Source: Flavilitoribacter nigricans DSM 23189 = NBRC 102662 (GTDB lineage: Bacteria; Bacteroidota; Bacteroidia; Chitinophagales; Saprospiraceae). From it: a stretch of DNA of 64,000 nt. The position numbers and the translations under genes are program-made. Below the pieces are notes generated by a model. That model saw nothing but the letters and a program-made list of their open reading frames with translations, was not told the origin of the DNA and ran no database searches. Shown one piece after another: positions 8,800 through 18,337 of the stretch (position 1 is its first letter; every line of letters begins with the position of its first letter). Where the stretch lies: the NCBI RefSeq assembly GCF_002646595.1, contig NZ_PDUD01000041.1:54138-118137 (forward strand). The letters run 5' to 3'.

Positions 8800-11700
8800 C
8801 TAATCCACTTTAGCCAATAACTCCACAAAATCCGTAAGATTGGCGGGTTTAGATAAGTGATGATCAAAACCTACCGCTTTAGACTTTTCCTTTATTTCCT
8901 GGTGACTATAGCCGGATAAGGCCACCAGCAGTCCTTTATAGCCATTGGCCCGCAGTCGGCTGGCCACTTCGTGACCATCTATATCCGGGAGACCAATATC
9001 AATGAACATCACTTCCGGTTCGAAGGCCTCGGCTACTTTCAATCCTTCCATACCCGTCTCTGCCGTTCTAATCTCACAGTCAATTGGTTGTAGCATAAGC
9101 GGGATCATGAGTCGGATATCTTCGTTATCCTCAATAAGCAGGATCTTTAGTCCGGCCCTGATATTCGAGAAATCTACGTCCTCCCTTTTCGGTGGCAACG
9201 TTTTTTCTCTTTCAGAAATTGGTAAATTGATGGTGAAGGTGGTCCCCATGTCCTGCCCTTCACTCTGTACGCTTATATTACCATTCTGTAATTCAATAAA
9301 ATCCTTGGATAAGGCCAAGCCAATGCCCAGGCCACTAGACGCTTTTCCCGGCTTTTTCTCCTGGAAAAACGGCTTGAATACCTTATCCAGAGCTTCGGCT
9401 TCGATGCCAATCCCAGTATCCGATATCTTAACTTCTGCGACATCATCTTTGGTAGTTAATGTCAGCCTGATCGTATCTTCATCAGTGGTGAATTTAAAGG
9501 AGTTCACCAGTAGATTGGTAAAGGCCTGCTCCAGCCGGACCCGGTCACCCGTAACCACTATTCCTTCTTCCAGCTCGACCAGGAACTTACGCTGGTTCCC
9601 GGTGTAGATCCGGCTAACGGTATCTGCGATGTCGTTCAATAATCCACTCAGGTTCACCGGTTTTGATTCCAGTAAGATCTTGTCTTGAGCGATTCGGCTC
9701 AGATCCAAAAGATCATCCAGTAGTTTACCCATGGTATTGACATTCCGCTTCATGATGCCGAAGATCCTGACGGTCGTTTCGGGATCCATTTCGAGCACTT
9801 CGATGGAAGCGGTAAGGGAGGCCAGGGGATTTCGCAACTCATGGCCCAATATAGACAGAAATTCATTCTTCCGATGGTCGGAAGCTTTCAATTCAGTGAC
9901 GGCCAGCCGGAGGGAGGTTTCCAATTCTTTCCGATCGGTAACATCCATGATCATCCCTACCATTCTCGCTGCCTTTTCCTGTTCGAAAAGGGTTTGGCCA
10001 CTGGCTTCCACCCAGTTTTTTTGGCCATCCGGATGGATTACCCGGAATATCGCGTGAAATTTACCACCACTTTGCGGCTGGGTTGCCTTCGCAAATTTTT
10101 CCTGCACCAGGCTTACATCATCCGGATGAATACGGTCCCAGAAAATATTCAGGGTCGGCACACCATTCTCCGGTATTCCCCATAAACGCTTAACCACCTC
10201 ATCCCACTCCGTCAGATCTTCTACAAAGGAAAATTCAAAGGCTCCCAGGTTGTTGGATCCCATCGCAATGCGGAGTTTCCGCTCACTGCTTACCAGTCTT
10301 TCGTTCGCTTTGATATGATCGGTTATATCCTGCACGGTACCTACCATCCGGACGGGTTCCTCCCCATCGTAAATGGTTTTACCCGTAGCTTCCACCCATC
10401 GCATCTTTTGGTCTTTCCGATTGATCACCCGGTAGACGACCCGCAGTTCCCCGTTATTTTTTCCTTTCAGTGCTTCCTCAATGATCTGCCGGGTCGGTTC
10501 CCGGTCATCCGGATGGAGGCCTTCGTTGAAGATCTGATACGTAATGGGATTCACGTCCGGCGGTACCCCCCACAGCTGCCGGGTAAAATCATCCCAGATG
10601 ACCGTATCCTTTCTAATATCATGATCGTGGATCCCGATCTTCCCCGCGATCCGGGCCATATTCAGGCGTTCCTGGCTTATTTTCAATTGTTCCTGGGTCT
10701 TCTGGCTCAGAAGAGCAGTAGAGATCAGATTGGCTACCGACAATAGAAAGTTGGCATCATCCTTCGAAAATTCCCGATAGGTACTGGTGTGAATACTCAG
10801 AATACCGAAAGGTGGATCCTGGTGGTTGATCAGACAACTAAGGCCGCTAACCACTTTGTGATCCAACAACAGAGATGGCCCTTTAAACCTTTTTTCATCC
10901 TGTAGGCGCTTGACAATAACCGGCTCTCTGGAGATCAGGGTGTAACCGGCCTGGGAATTTTGGTCACTGGGAACGGTAGCCCGGCCCACTAATCCTTCCT
11001 GCCAGCCCACTCCGGCGACGAGGAGCAGGTTATTTTTTTCCGGCTGATATTCCAGCACTTTACAAAATTCTACATTGAGGGTATACGCTACCTGTCGGAC
11101 CGCCTGCTCAATAAGGGTTTCGGGAGCAGCGCCCCCCAGGGCCGTCATACCCAATTTGGCCACTGCAGCCTGTTGTTCCTCCCGCACTTCTGCGCGCCTG
11201 GACAACTGTTTGAGTTCCGTTACATCGTGAAATACCAGCACTACGCCCTCGATGCGACGCTCCTCCGCCCGATACGGCGTAATCTGCCGAATAAACCACC
11301 GGTCATCCTGCCCCTGGATCTCCTCGCGCACAGGCTGAAAATTCTCCAGTACTTCTCTACATTTATCGACCAGGCTTTCATCGACAAGATTGAGTCGAAG
11401 AAAGGATATGGGCCGGCCGATATCGGCGGGACCCAGTTTCAGCAAACGCTCTGCGGCCGGCGTGTAGCGCTGAATTCGCAGATCGGGATCAAGAAATATA
11501 GTAGGCACATTGGCGCTACTAAAAAAGTTTTCAAGATCATCATTGGCACTTTGCAGTTGATCTACCTTCTCCTTGAGTTGTAAATTAACCGTATTCAGTT
11601 CCTCGTTCAGGGACCTCAGCTCCTCTGCACTGGCTTCCAGCTCTTCGTTGGCAGACTGCAACTCTTCGTTTGTCGATAGCGCCTCCTCGTGCGACGCTTT

Positions 11701-13719
11701 CAGTTCCTCTGTGCTTGTTTCCAGCTCCTCGATCGTATTTTGCAGTTCTTCTTTGGTCTCAGCCAGTTCACGTTCCAGGTTTTGATTTACCTTCATTTCA
11801 TCATCCTGAGTGATGCTTTGCTTGAACTCATTCTCCTGCTCTAAAACTTCGTAGAAAATAATAGCAATGGCCTCACCCTCCGCAAACTCCTGATCAAGCA
11901 AAGGCGTCAGCTCTACCCGAACCATCTTTGTCTTTCCTTCCGCATCCGTGGGAGCAACCGGCACCTTAAAGCTGATCATTTCTTTGCTTTTCTTCACCTT
12001 ATACAGGGCACTCCGAAGCCGGCTCCGCAGGTCCGGTTTGATCAGCTGGATGATGTCATTACGCGGCTCTCCGGTTGACAGGGCCAGGTAATCACTCCAG
12101 TTGCCATGATTGTAAAGGATCGTACCTTCCTGATCGACAATCACTCCCGGGGGAAGAATATTCTCCAGCATGGCCCGTCGGATTAAATCCGAACGGGAAG
12201 GAGCTCCTTTAATTTTTTTCAGACTTTCTCTTTTGGCGGGTTTATTCGTACGCTCCGAATAAAATTCTCCCATGAACCTCCGCGTGTCCTCACGTCCGGG
12301 TATTTTTTGGTAGACCCTCCACTTTTTCGAAAGCGTTTTAAAGGAATTCTGTTTACTGGTAATAGTCTCAGAGCTACCTAAAAACAGATAGCCATCCTCG
12401 TTCAGTGCAAAGTAAAATGCCCCTAACACCTTTTCCTGCATTTCCTTTTTTAGATAGATCAGCAAATTACGGCAGCTGATGAGGTGCATATGGCTGAAGG
12501 GAGGATCTATTACTGAGTTTTGGATGGCAAAGGAGATCAGATCCCGCACCTGATTGTTGATGCGGTAATGATAAGAGTTTGCCGTTATAGTGAAATATTT
12601 CTCCAGGAATTTTTTCGGCATCTCCCGGGCGATACTTTCCGGATAGACGCCTTTTCGGGCAATTTTAATGGCCTGCTCATCAATATCGGTGGCGAATATT
12701 TTAATGGGGTTCGATTTTCTTTGTTTCCCACGCTCTTCAAGAAATAAAATAGCGATCGAATAGGCCTCTTCCCCGCTGGCGCAACCAGCGATCCAAATCC
12801 GGACCGGCTGTTCCTTTTCCAGCTTGGAAACGATATTGGGGATCACTTTTTTTTCCAATACTTCGAAAGCCTCCGGATCGCGGAAAAAGTCAGTGACATT
12901 GATAAGAAGATCCTTGGTCAATAATTTCCGCTCTTCTTCAATGTTCCGCAGCCTTTCCAGATAGGTCTTATAATCATCAATATTGGTCAGGCTCATGCGC
13001 CGGGCAATCCGGCGTTGAACGGTAGAGGGTTTATATTGTTGTAAATTAAAATTTTCGTGCGTTTTAAGGATGGCGGTAATTTCCTCCAAGCTGTTCTCCG
13101 CATTAAGGGCAATTTCCTCTTCTTCGTCTCTCAGGGTAAGCGGATGATCCAGATATTGCTGCAGCACCTGATACATTTTGTCTACCCGAACCACTTTATC
13201 CACTATACCGGCATCAATGGCACTTTGGGGCATACTATCGTGCTCGGCGGTCTCGGGGAGTTGAGCCAGCACCAGTCCTCCGGCCGCTTTGATGGCCCTC
13301 AGTCCGGCGGTGCCGTCGCTACCCGAACCCGATACCACTATACCCGCACACTGACTCTCACATTCCTCTGCCAGCGAACGGAAAAAGTGATCGATCGCCT
13401 TGCGATGACCACGATTTTCGGTCGGAGTGACCAGTTTTAATTTGCGATCCTTGATTTCCAGGTAGGTATTGGAAGGAATTACATAAATATGGTCCGCCTC
13501 GATCTCCTGATCGTGCTCTGCATCGCTTACCGAGATTGGACTTTCTTTATCCAGAAGTTCCGGAAGCAGGCTTTTATAATCCGGATCCAGGTGTTGAACA
13601 ATGATGAACGCCATCCTCGTCTGGGCCGGCAAAGACCTCACGAAATCCTTCAAAACAGCCAAACCACCAGCGGAGGCACCAATACCTACTATGAGAAAAG
13701 ATGATTCCTTATTTTTCAT
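8800..13719 (-). CDS. CheB/CheR-PAS-GAF-histidine kinase-receiver fusion
   Basis: A 1639-residue soluble multidomain signalling protein. The order is: CheB-type methylesterase (residues 1-190, GASAGG with S16), CheR-type methyltransferase (about 205-480, SAM motif IAGCASGEEAYS), PAS-like segment, long heptad coiled coil rich in TEELxSxNEEL (about 650-735), PAS, GAF (about 870-1015), two PAS domains, HisKA with H1293 (LGHELRNPLAS), HATPase, and a receiver with D1574 (MFIDIGLPDIDG). There is no membrane segment. This architecture is widespread in Bacteroidota. Whether the methylesterase and methyltransferase parts act on receptors is unknown, and no chemotaxis genes lie nearby. The GAF gene at 14145 is divergent. 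Confidence 0.94.
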   Translation of the reverse strand: MKNKESSFLIVGIGASAGGLAVLKDFVRSLPAQTRMAFIIVQHLDPDYKSLLPELLDKESPISVSDAEHDQEIEADHIYVIPSNTYLEIKDRKLKLVTPTENRGHRKAIDHFFRSLAEECESQCAGIVVSGSGSDGTAGLRAIKAAGGLVLAQLPETAEHDSMPQSAIDAGIVDKVVRVDKMYQVLQQYLDHPLTLRDEEEEIALNAENSLEEITAILKTHENFNLQQYKPSTVQRRIARRMSLTNIDDYKTYLERLRNIEEERKLLTKDLLINVTDFFRDPEAFEVLEKKVIPNIVSKLEKEQPVRIWIAGCASGEEAYSIAILFLEERGKQRKSNPIKIFATDIDEQAIKIARKGVYPESIAREMPKKFLEKYFTITANSYHYRINNQVRDLISFAIQNSVIDPPFSHMHLISCRNLLIYLKKEMQEKVLGAFYFALNEDGYLFLGSSETITSKQNSFKTLSKKWRVYQKIPGREDTRRFMGEFYSERTNKPAKRESLKKIKGAPSRSDLIRRAMLENILPPGVIVDQEGTILYNHGNWSDYLALSTGEPRNDIIQLIKPDLRSRLRSALYKVKKSKEMISFKVPVAPTDAEGKTKMVRVELTPLLDQEFAEGEAIAIIFYEVLEQENEFKQSITQDDEMKVNQNLERELAETKEELQNTIEELETSTEELKASHEEALSTNEELQSANEELEASAEELRSLNEELNTVNLQLKEKVDQLQSANDDLENFFSSANVPTIFLDPDLRIQRYTPAAERLLKLGPADIGRPISFLRLNLVDESLVDKCREVLENFQPVREEIQGQDDRWFIRQITPYRAEERRIEGVVLVFHDVTELKQLSRRAEVREEQQAAVAKLGMTALGGAAPETLIEQAVRQVAYTLNVEFCKVLEYQPEKNNLLLVAGVGWQEGLVGRATVPSDQNSQAGYTLISREPVIVKRLQDEKRFKGPSLLLDHKVVSGLSCLINHQDPPFGILSIHTSTYREFSKDDANFLLSVANLISTALLSQKTQEQLKISQERLNMARIAGKIGIHDHDIRKDTVIWDDFTRQLWGVPPDVNPITYQIFNEGLHPDDREPTRQIIEEALKGKNNGELRVVYRVINRKDQKMRWVEATGKTIYDGEEPVRMVGTVQDITDHIKANERLVSSERKLRIAMGSNNLGAFEFSFVEDLTEWDEVVKRLWGIPENGVPTLNIFWDRIHPDDVSLVQEKFAKATQPQSGGKFHAIFRVIHPDGQKNWVEASGQTLFEQEKAARMVGMIMDVTDRKELETSLRLAVTELKASDHRKNEFLSILGHELRNPLASLTASIEVLEMDPETTVRIFGIMKRNVNTMGKLLDDLLDLSRIAQDKILLESKPVNLSGLLNDIADTVSRIYTGNQRKFLVELEEGIVVTGDRVRLEQAFTNLLVNSFKFTTDEDTIRLTLTTKDDVAEVKISDTGIGIEAEALDKVFKPFFQEKKPGKASSGLGIGLALSKDFIELQNGNISVQSEGQDMGTTFTINLPISEREKTLPPKREDVDFSNIRAGLKILLIEDNEDIRLMIPLMLQPIDCEIRTAETGMEGLKVAEAFEPEVMFIDIGLPDIDGHEVASRLRANGYKGLLVALSGYSHQEIKEKSKAVGFDHHLSKPANLTDFVELLAKVD

Positions 13720-14144
13720 GTCACCAGATGATCTAAACGTCTATTTGAGAAAATTTACAGACTGTCTAAATTAAAAACCATTCATTATTTAAAAAAAGAA
13801 TAATCAGGTATTAATGAAAAAAACGTATTACTCTAACAATCAGCACTTAATTCAACTACTTACGATTAGTTTGGCTCTTCTCCCGGGGCCGGCAGATTGC
13901 TTCATTTTTCCAGAGAAAAACCAAATTACTCTGCCTCTTGCAGAACGTATAAAGCTAACATGTGTTCAAATATAGTACCATTCCCAAAATATAATCGACA
14001 TAAAGTGGTTTGGGATCTTCCTAATCCGCTGTAGTCGAGATAGCTACTTTCTCTCTATTTAGTACGCAGCGGGCTTAATACTTTCGCTGAATGTGATCTC
14101 GAATAACCAGATAGAGAAATAGGGGAATACCAAAATCCTCCCTT
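13720..14144. other. intergenic region, AT-rich, divergent promoters likely
   Basis: This 425-nt gap separates two divergent signalling genes, so it should hold both promoters. It starts with an AT-rich stretch (AAAAAAAGAATAATC). The only coding candidate is the weak small ORF at 13814-13975. I see no strong hairpin or repeat. Confidence 0.4.
13814..13975 (+). CDS. doubtful 53-residue ORF with hydrophobic N-terminal half
   Basis: ATG to TAG gives 53 residues beginning MKKTYYSNN, followed by a hydrophobic run (LIQLLTISLALLPGPA) and a polar tail. The pattern resembles a signal peptide plus a short mature peptide. No convincing ribosome binding site is visible, there is no family match I can name, and the region is AT-rich, where chance ORFs occur. 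It would be read toward the GAF gene. It may be only the leader of that transcript. Confidence 0.2.
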   Translation: MKKTYYSNNQHLIQLLTISLALLPGPADCFIFPEKNQITLPLAERIKLTCVQI

Positions 14145-14750
14145 ATGGATAAACAAAACGCTCTACGAAAGCTAGCAGAATTTGCAATTCTTTGCAACCT
14201 GACCAACGATATCTATCGGATCATGGATACAGCTTGCAGGACCGTAGCGGAGACGATCGGTACGGATCTGGCCAAGGTGTTGCGCAAAGCCGGCGCAGAA
14301 GATCACCTCTACCTGGTCTCTATTTTCGGATACGAGCAGAATGATTTCTCCGATGAGCCCCGTAAATTCAAAGAGAGTTCTGCGGCAGGATACGCAGTAG
14401 AAAGCGGTACCGATGTAGTTTCCGAAAATGTAGAGAAAGAAAAAAGGTTCAGCCTGAGTGCGCTCGAAAAGAAATACGATATCTCGAGCATGGCCAATAT
14501 TCTTATACCCGGCAAACCCGGTGATGAAGCATGGGGCGTATTAGAAGTAGATTGCAGCGAACCCAGAAAATTTACCGATGATGAACTGGCCTACCTGAAA
14601 TCTTTTGCCGAACTGCTGGGTACCGTAATCGCAAGAATCAGGCTGGAACACCAGCTCCAGGAAACGCTCAGTTACCGCGAAGGCCTACTTGCCGAAGCCA
14701 ATGACTGGCTGGGTAGAACTAATGAAAGCATTAAAAAGCTAATCAAGTAA
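14145..14750 (+). CDS. GAF-domain protein with a truncated kinase-like tail
   Basis: A 201-residue cytoplasmic protein. Residues 1-165 form a GAF domain (SIFGYEQNDF, AAGYAVESGTDVV, WGVLEVDC, FTDDELAYLKSFAELL). The domain resembles the GAF part of the large CheB/CheR kinase in the neighbouring divergent gene. The last 35 residues (LSYREGLLAEANDWLGRTNE) look like the start of a HisKA_2/HWE-type dimerisation helix, but where such kinases carry the phospho-histidine (EVHHRVKN) this protein has AND-WLGRT, and the frame ends there. It may be a kinase stub or a free GAF ligand sensor. No catalytic domain is present. Confidence 0.75.
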   Translation: MDKQNALRKLAEFAILCNLTNDIYRIMDTACRTVAETIGTDLAKVLRKAGAEDHLYLVSIFGYEQNDFSDEPRKFKESSAAGYAVESGTDVVSENVEKEKRFSLSALEKKYDISSMANILIPGKPGDEAWGVLEVDCSEPRKFTDDELAYLKSFAELLGTVIARIRLEHQLQETLSYREGLLAEANDWLGRTNESIKKLIK

Positions 14751-14861
14751 ATCATTTTTATAACGGGCTCGTAACGAAAGTATACTTACTACCAGGATAC
14801 TTACCTAAAGGATATACATCAGATCCCAGTCTAAATTCCAATCCTCGAAAACACAAAACCA

Positions 14862-15710
14862 TTATCGATCAGATACAAAGGCCCCGGTACAATCACAGAA
14901 AGTAGACCACACCTGATGGATCTCATCTAAAACAAATACCCTGCATATATTTCGTTTCGAAGTCTGGATCGCACTAACCTTCCTGGCTTTTACCTGCTCC
15001 GGAAACCGGGTTTTGATCCATTCATTCCGCTCCCAATGCCATACACTGCCATCAGCGGCAATACCCCAGCCTCCGGCGCCGGCATACACATCGATCAGGG
15101 TATCATCCGGATTGCGCTGGGTCCATTCGTTTCCCTCCCAGCGCCATACGCTTCCATTGGCTCCGATACCCCAGGCCCCCGATATGACCGCCAGTTTATC
15201 GCCCGGATTGCGCTGTACCCAGTCATCGTTTTCCCAGCGCCATACACTGCCGTCCGGGCCAATACCCCACGATCCAGATACATCCTTCAGCTTGTCGCCC
15301 GGATTGCGTTGCACCCAGTCATTGTTCTCCCAACGCCATACACTGCCGTCGGGGCCAACACCCCAGGGCTCAGATATAGCCGCCAGCTTATCGCCCGGAT
15401 TACGCTGCACCCAGCCATTTTTTTCCCAGTGCCATACGCTGCCGTCCGGACCAATACCCCAGGAGCCCGATAGATCCTTCAGCTTGTCGCCCGGATTGCG
15501 TTGTACCCAGTCATTATTTTCCCAATACCATACACTGTTATCCGGACCGATCCCCCACGAACCGGATATGGATACCAGCCGGCTGTCCGGGTTTGACATT
15601 TCCCAGCTCTGGCCGCAATCCGTATTTGCAGAATGGTTAGGAACCGAAGAGGTCCTGCAACTTTCGAGAAAGAAAAAAGAAAGGATAAGGAGGGGCAGAT
15701 AATATTTCAT
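14862..15710 (-). CDS. tectonin-type beta-propeller lipoprotein
   Basis: A 282-residue protein with a lipoprotein signal (FFFLESC, lipid on Cys18). It consists of about six near-identical 32-residue repeats of the form GSWGIGPDGSVWRWE-x5-VQRNPGD, typical of tectonin repeats, which fold into a six-bladed propeller and often bind sugars or lipopolysaccharide. The C-terminal 40 residues (two or more Cys, FCDCTG) fall outside the repeats. The repeats are also highly alike at the DNA level with an exact 96-bp period, which points to recent expansion or gene conversion. Anchoring in the outer membrane is likely. The ligand is unknown. Confidence 0.82.
   Translation of the reverse strand: MKYYLPLLILSFFFLESCRTSSVPNHSANTDCGQSWEMSNPDSRLVSISGSWGIGPDNSVWYWENNDWVQRNPGDKLKDLSGSWGIGPDGSVWHWEKNGWVQRNPGDKLAAISEPWGVGPDGSVWRWENNDWVQRNPGDKLKDVSGSWGIGPDGSVWRWENDDWVQRNPGDKLAVISGAWGIGANGSVWRWEGNEWTQRNPDDTLIDVYAGAGGWGIAADGSVWHWERNEWIKTRFPEQVKARKVSAIQTSKRNICRVFVLDEIHQVWSTFCDCTGAFVSDR
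15105..15590 (-). repeat. 96-bp coding tandem repeats
   Basis: The motif GCCCGGATTGCG or a close variant recurs at 15201, 15297, 15393 and 15489, spaced exactly 96 bp, with partial copies at both ends. The repeats encode the tectonin blades of the lipoprotein gene at 14862-15710. Variation is mainly synonymous or at two or three positions per unit. Confidence 0.9.
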
Positions 15711-15854
15711 ATGGATTTGACTTTACAAATTTCTATAATGATCGGGAATTTCCGGGAACTTCTTTAATATCACCTACAATAGATCAGGACGAATAGGGGA
15801 ATCCGGTTTTAGCAATTATACGACTTGTGTTGACGCGAAGCGCTATACCATAAA

Positions 15855-15890
15855 TAAAGATGGTCCTAACCCATTGGGAAAGGACCACCT
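15855..15890 (-). terminator. intrinsic terminator of DUF1328 gene, copy 1
   Basis: Read on the minus strand, GGTGGTCCT and AGGACCATC form a 9-bp stem (one G-U pair) around a TTCCCAATGGGTT loop, followed by TTTATTTATGG. The same structure follows the second DUF1328 gene at 53718. A second small conserved hairpin (GATGATC/GATCATC) lies at 15897-15919. Confidence 0.8.
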
Positions 15891-15984
15891 CTGTTCGATG
15901 ATCTATCTAATGGATCATCTATATAGTGTTACTATCTATGCCAAAATAGTGTCTTGTGTTTTTGGCATGATATTATTTGTCTTA

Positions 15985-16149
15985 TTACACTCTTTTCACG
16001 GCACCGGACAGCAGAGAAACTACCAGCAGTACGATAAATACCCAGAAAAGGATTTTTGCGATTCCGGCCATAGCACCGGCAAAACCACCGAATCCAAGAA
16101 CGGCAGCGATAATAGCAACAACGAAGAAAATCAATGCATAACGTAACAT
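15985..16149 (-). CDS. DUF1328-family small membrane protein, copy 1
   Basis: A 54-residue very hydrophobic protein ([20 protein letters not shown]...[11 protein letters not shown]) with two membrane helices separated by [13 protein letters not shown]. It matches the DUF1328/YtjA type of small inner-membrane protein. Its function is unknown, though members are often stress-linked. The gene has its own terminator and forms a stand-alone unit. A second copy at 53840-54004 differs by only one residue (V17 to I), and the flanks are also duplicated. The overlapping plus-strand reading frame is a shadow. Confidence 0.88.
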   Translation of the reverse strand: MLRYALIFFVVAIIAAVLGFGGFAGAMAGIAKILFWVFIVLLVVSLLSGAVKRV

Positions 16150-16519
16150 AATATAATGGTTTTCAGGTTAATAATAGGCATTTCAGTAAAATTGAAATAC
16201 ACTACTAAAACACCATTACTGAAGTTGGTGTTCGGTCAGGTTTCCGGGCAATAGTGCCGAAGCCGGCCAAAATTTAAAGGAATATCGGGACCAATTGCCG
16301 AAACTAAATACAAAGATTGATGCCTTGCAAGCTCGGCGCAGCTTTGACAGAACGCGGGTGGAGAATGCGGTGTTTACAGTATTACAATGCCAGGGAGCGC
16401 GTCCAACCGCCTCCACGCACATTCACCAAACCATCGGCCAGGGCGTGGTCATCCGATCCCGGTATGGCTGATAAAAAACTGCTGTAAGGAGAATTACAGG
16501 AGATCAGAGGGCAAAACCA
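16150..16519. other. intergenic region upstream of DUF1328 copy 1 and the GMC gene
   Basis: The first 85 nt (to about 16235) are the upstream part of the duplicated DUF1328 segment and should hold its promoter. The rest contains only unsupported short reading frames. A GGAG-like ribosome binding site (CAGGAGATC, 16498-16506) precedes the oxidoreductase start at 16520. Confidence 0.5.
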
Positions 16520-18241
16520 ATGAAAAAAGATACAGATGTTCTGATCATCGGCTCGGGATTCGGTGCCTCCGTTGCGGCCCTGCGGTTTGCGGAGGCCGGG
16601 AAAAGCGTGACCGTCCTGGAGCGGGGCGGCTACATCACCCGGGAAAAGTTTGAGGCCGATGACGATATGCTCTGGCAACCGGACAATGGTCGTTACGGTA
16701 TGAACGATTTTCAAAAGCGCGGCACGCACGTTATTCCCTGGTTGGGAGCTGGTGTCGGCGGAGGTTCACACGTTTATGCCGGCACCTTGAAGCGCCGGGA
16801 ATTCTTCGATGATTTCCCATCCGATGTTTCCGTGGCGGAGATGACGCCTTTCTACGAACTGGCCGAGGATATGATGCAGGCCGTGAAGTATCCGGATCAT
16901 CCCCCCTACGATCAATTACCCGCTTACCGCATCTTCCGGGAGGCCGAAAAGGAAATGGAGGAGCAATATCCCGATCAGGTAGAAGAACACGGAGATATTT
17001 TACTGGGCATCTCGTACGCACCCAACGAAGCGCTGGCGGGTAAGGTCTTCACCAACAAATACGGCGCTCAGCAACGCTATTCCGATCCCGATGAACAGAA
17101 GATACTAGGGGGCGATATTGAGGTTAAGAATACACTTGACAAAAACTACCTGCACCTGGCAACAGAACGCGGGGCGGTGATCAAAGAATTTGCCCAGGTC
17201 GTAAAAATAGAGCCCTTGCCGGAGGGCGGCTACCGCGTATTCTGGAAAGACCCCAGACAGGACAGCCAGGCCGGCGGGCAGATGACAACCGAAACCCTGG
17301 TCTGTGGGGCCGGTTCGATCGGTAGCACGGAGCTTTTACTGCAAAATAAATATCAACATCGCACGCTGCCGGATCTCTCCGATCAGTTGGGAAAGCGTTA
17401 TTTTACCAACGGGGACTACATCATGTTTTTATTGCCTCGAAAAGGACTACTCGCCTCCTGGATCGGCCTTTTCGCCGCGATTGCCGGCTGGATTGCCGGT
17501 TGGGGATGGCTGGCCCTGGTAGGTGTAATCGCTTATTTTTTCGGATGGTATCGGTCCGATCCGAAAGCCGCCCCCGACCAGGGATCTACCAACAGCGATT
17601 ATATCCGGTTCAGGCACCGGGACGGCAGCCCCCAGGGGATGTACATCGAAGGTGGACGCTACCCGACGCCGGTGAAGGCACTCCTGGCCATTGGGCTAAG
17701 TCTGGCCGGCGAGTACCGTCCGCACACCTACGGGCATATCAGTAACAGTGTAAATTTTCTGGGAAAATACGTTCCGGTCTTCGAATTGATCGAACGCTCC
17801 TGGCCCATTCCCATGCTGATGATGGGACGCGATGATGCGGTGGGCCAGTTCCACCTGAACGAGGAAAACGAAGCAGAAATCGAATTCCCTATAGAGAATA
17901 ATGATCAATACGTAGACTTTCTAACGAAGTGGGGTAAAATCTTCAGTAAAAAAGCCGATAGCTACTTTCTCCCCAACTTCGTTGCGAAGGCTTTCAGAAT
18001 TGTAGAAATACCCCACAATATGGGCGGGTGCAGCATGGGCGAAAATGCAAAGTCCGGGGTGGTAGACAGCTACGGGCGGGTTTTCGGATATGATAACTTT
18101 TTGATCCTGGACGGGTCTATCATGCCCTGCTCGTTGGGGCCGAATCCGGCATTGACCATTCTGGCTTTTGCGGAGCGATCTATGCGGCAGGTAATCTCCC
18201 AACCGGAAAAAGCGGAAGACGGAATTGCTGACCGTCCGTAA
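16520..18241 (+). CDS. GMC-type FAD-dependent oxidoreductase (cholesterol oxidase-like)
   Basis: A 573-residue flavoprotein. The N-terminus has the FAD-binding Rossmann motif (IIGSGFGASVAA, residues 9-20) and LERGG. GVGGGSHVYAGT near residue 77 is the second flavin-contact region. C-terminal IPHNMGGCSMG and LDGSIMPCSLGPNPALTI supply the active-site His and Asn of the GMC/cholesterol oxidase group. An unusual hydrophobic stretch of about 38 residues (about 311-348, two potential helices with many Gly and Trp) is inserted in the middle, suggesting membrane attachment. There is no signal peptide, so a cytoplasmic membrane-face enzyme acting on a sterol-like or other lipid alcohol is likely. The substrate is not known. 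Confidence 0.85.
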   Translation: MKKDTDVLIIGSGFGASVAALRFAEAGKSVTVLERGGYITREKFEADDDMLWQPDNGRYGMNDFQKRGTHVIPWLGAGVGGGSHVYAGTLKRREFFDDFPSDVSVAEMTPFYELAEDMMQAVKYPDHPPYDQLPAYRIFREAEKEMEEQYPDQVEEHGDILLGISYAPNEALAGKVFTNKYGAQQRYSDPDEQKILGGDIEVKNTLDKNYLHLATERGAVIKEFAQVVKIEPLPEGGYRVFWKDPRQDSQAGGQMTTETLVCGAGSIGSTELLLQNKYQHRTLPDLSDQLGKRYFTNGDYIMFLLPRKGLLASWIGLFAAIAGWIAGWGWLALVGVIAYFFGWYRSDPKAAPDQGSTNSDYIRFRHRDGSPQGMYIEGGRYPTPVKALLAIGLSLAGEYRPHTYGHISNSVNFLGKYVPVFELIERSWPIPMLMMGRDDAVGQFHLNEENEAEIEFPIENNDQYVDFLTKWGKIFSKKADSYFLPNFVAKAFRIVEIPHNMGGCSMGENAKSGVVDSYGRVFGYDNFLILDGSIMPCSLGPNPALTILAFAERSMRQVISQPEKAEDGIADRP

Positions 18242-18337
18242 GGAAATTGTTAGGACTGACCCTAAATTGTAGGGATCAATAAATAAGTTGGCGCTAAATC
18301 CATCGAAAAAGGCCACCAGTGTTCGATAATATCTATC

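Noticed and set aside
15013..15702. Plus-strand ORFs of 229 and 145 codons
   Set aside because: They are the antisense of the 96-bp tectonin repeats. Their own repeat pattern comes from that gene.
15874..16146. Plus-strand ORF over the DUF1328 gene, and its counterpart at 53798
   Set aside because: The opposite strand encodes a hydrophobic two-helix protein conserved in both copies. The plus frames are polar and low-complexity.
16382..16490. Possible tRNA-like or small ORF signals before the GMC gene
   Set aside because: No cloverleaf can be drawn and the frames lack coding character.
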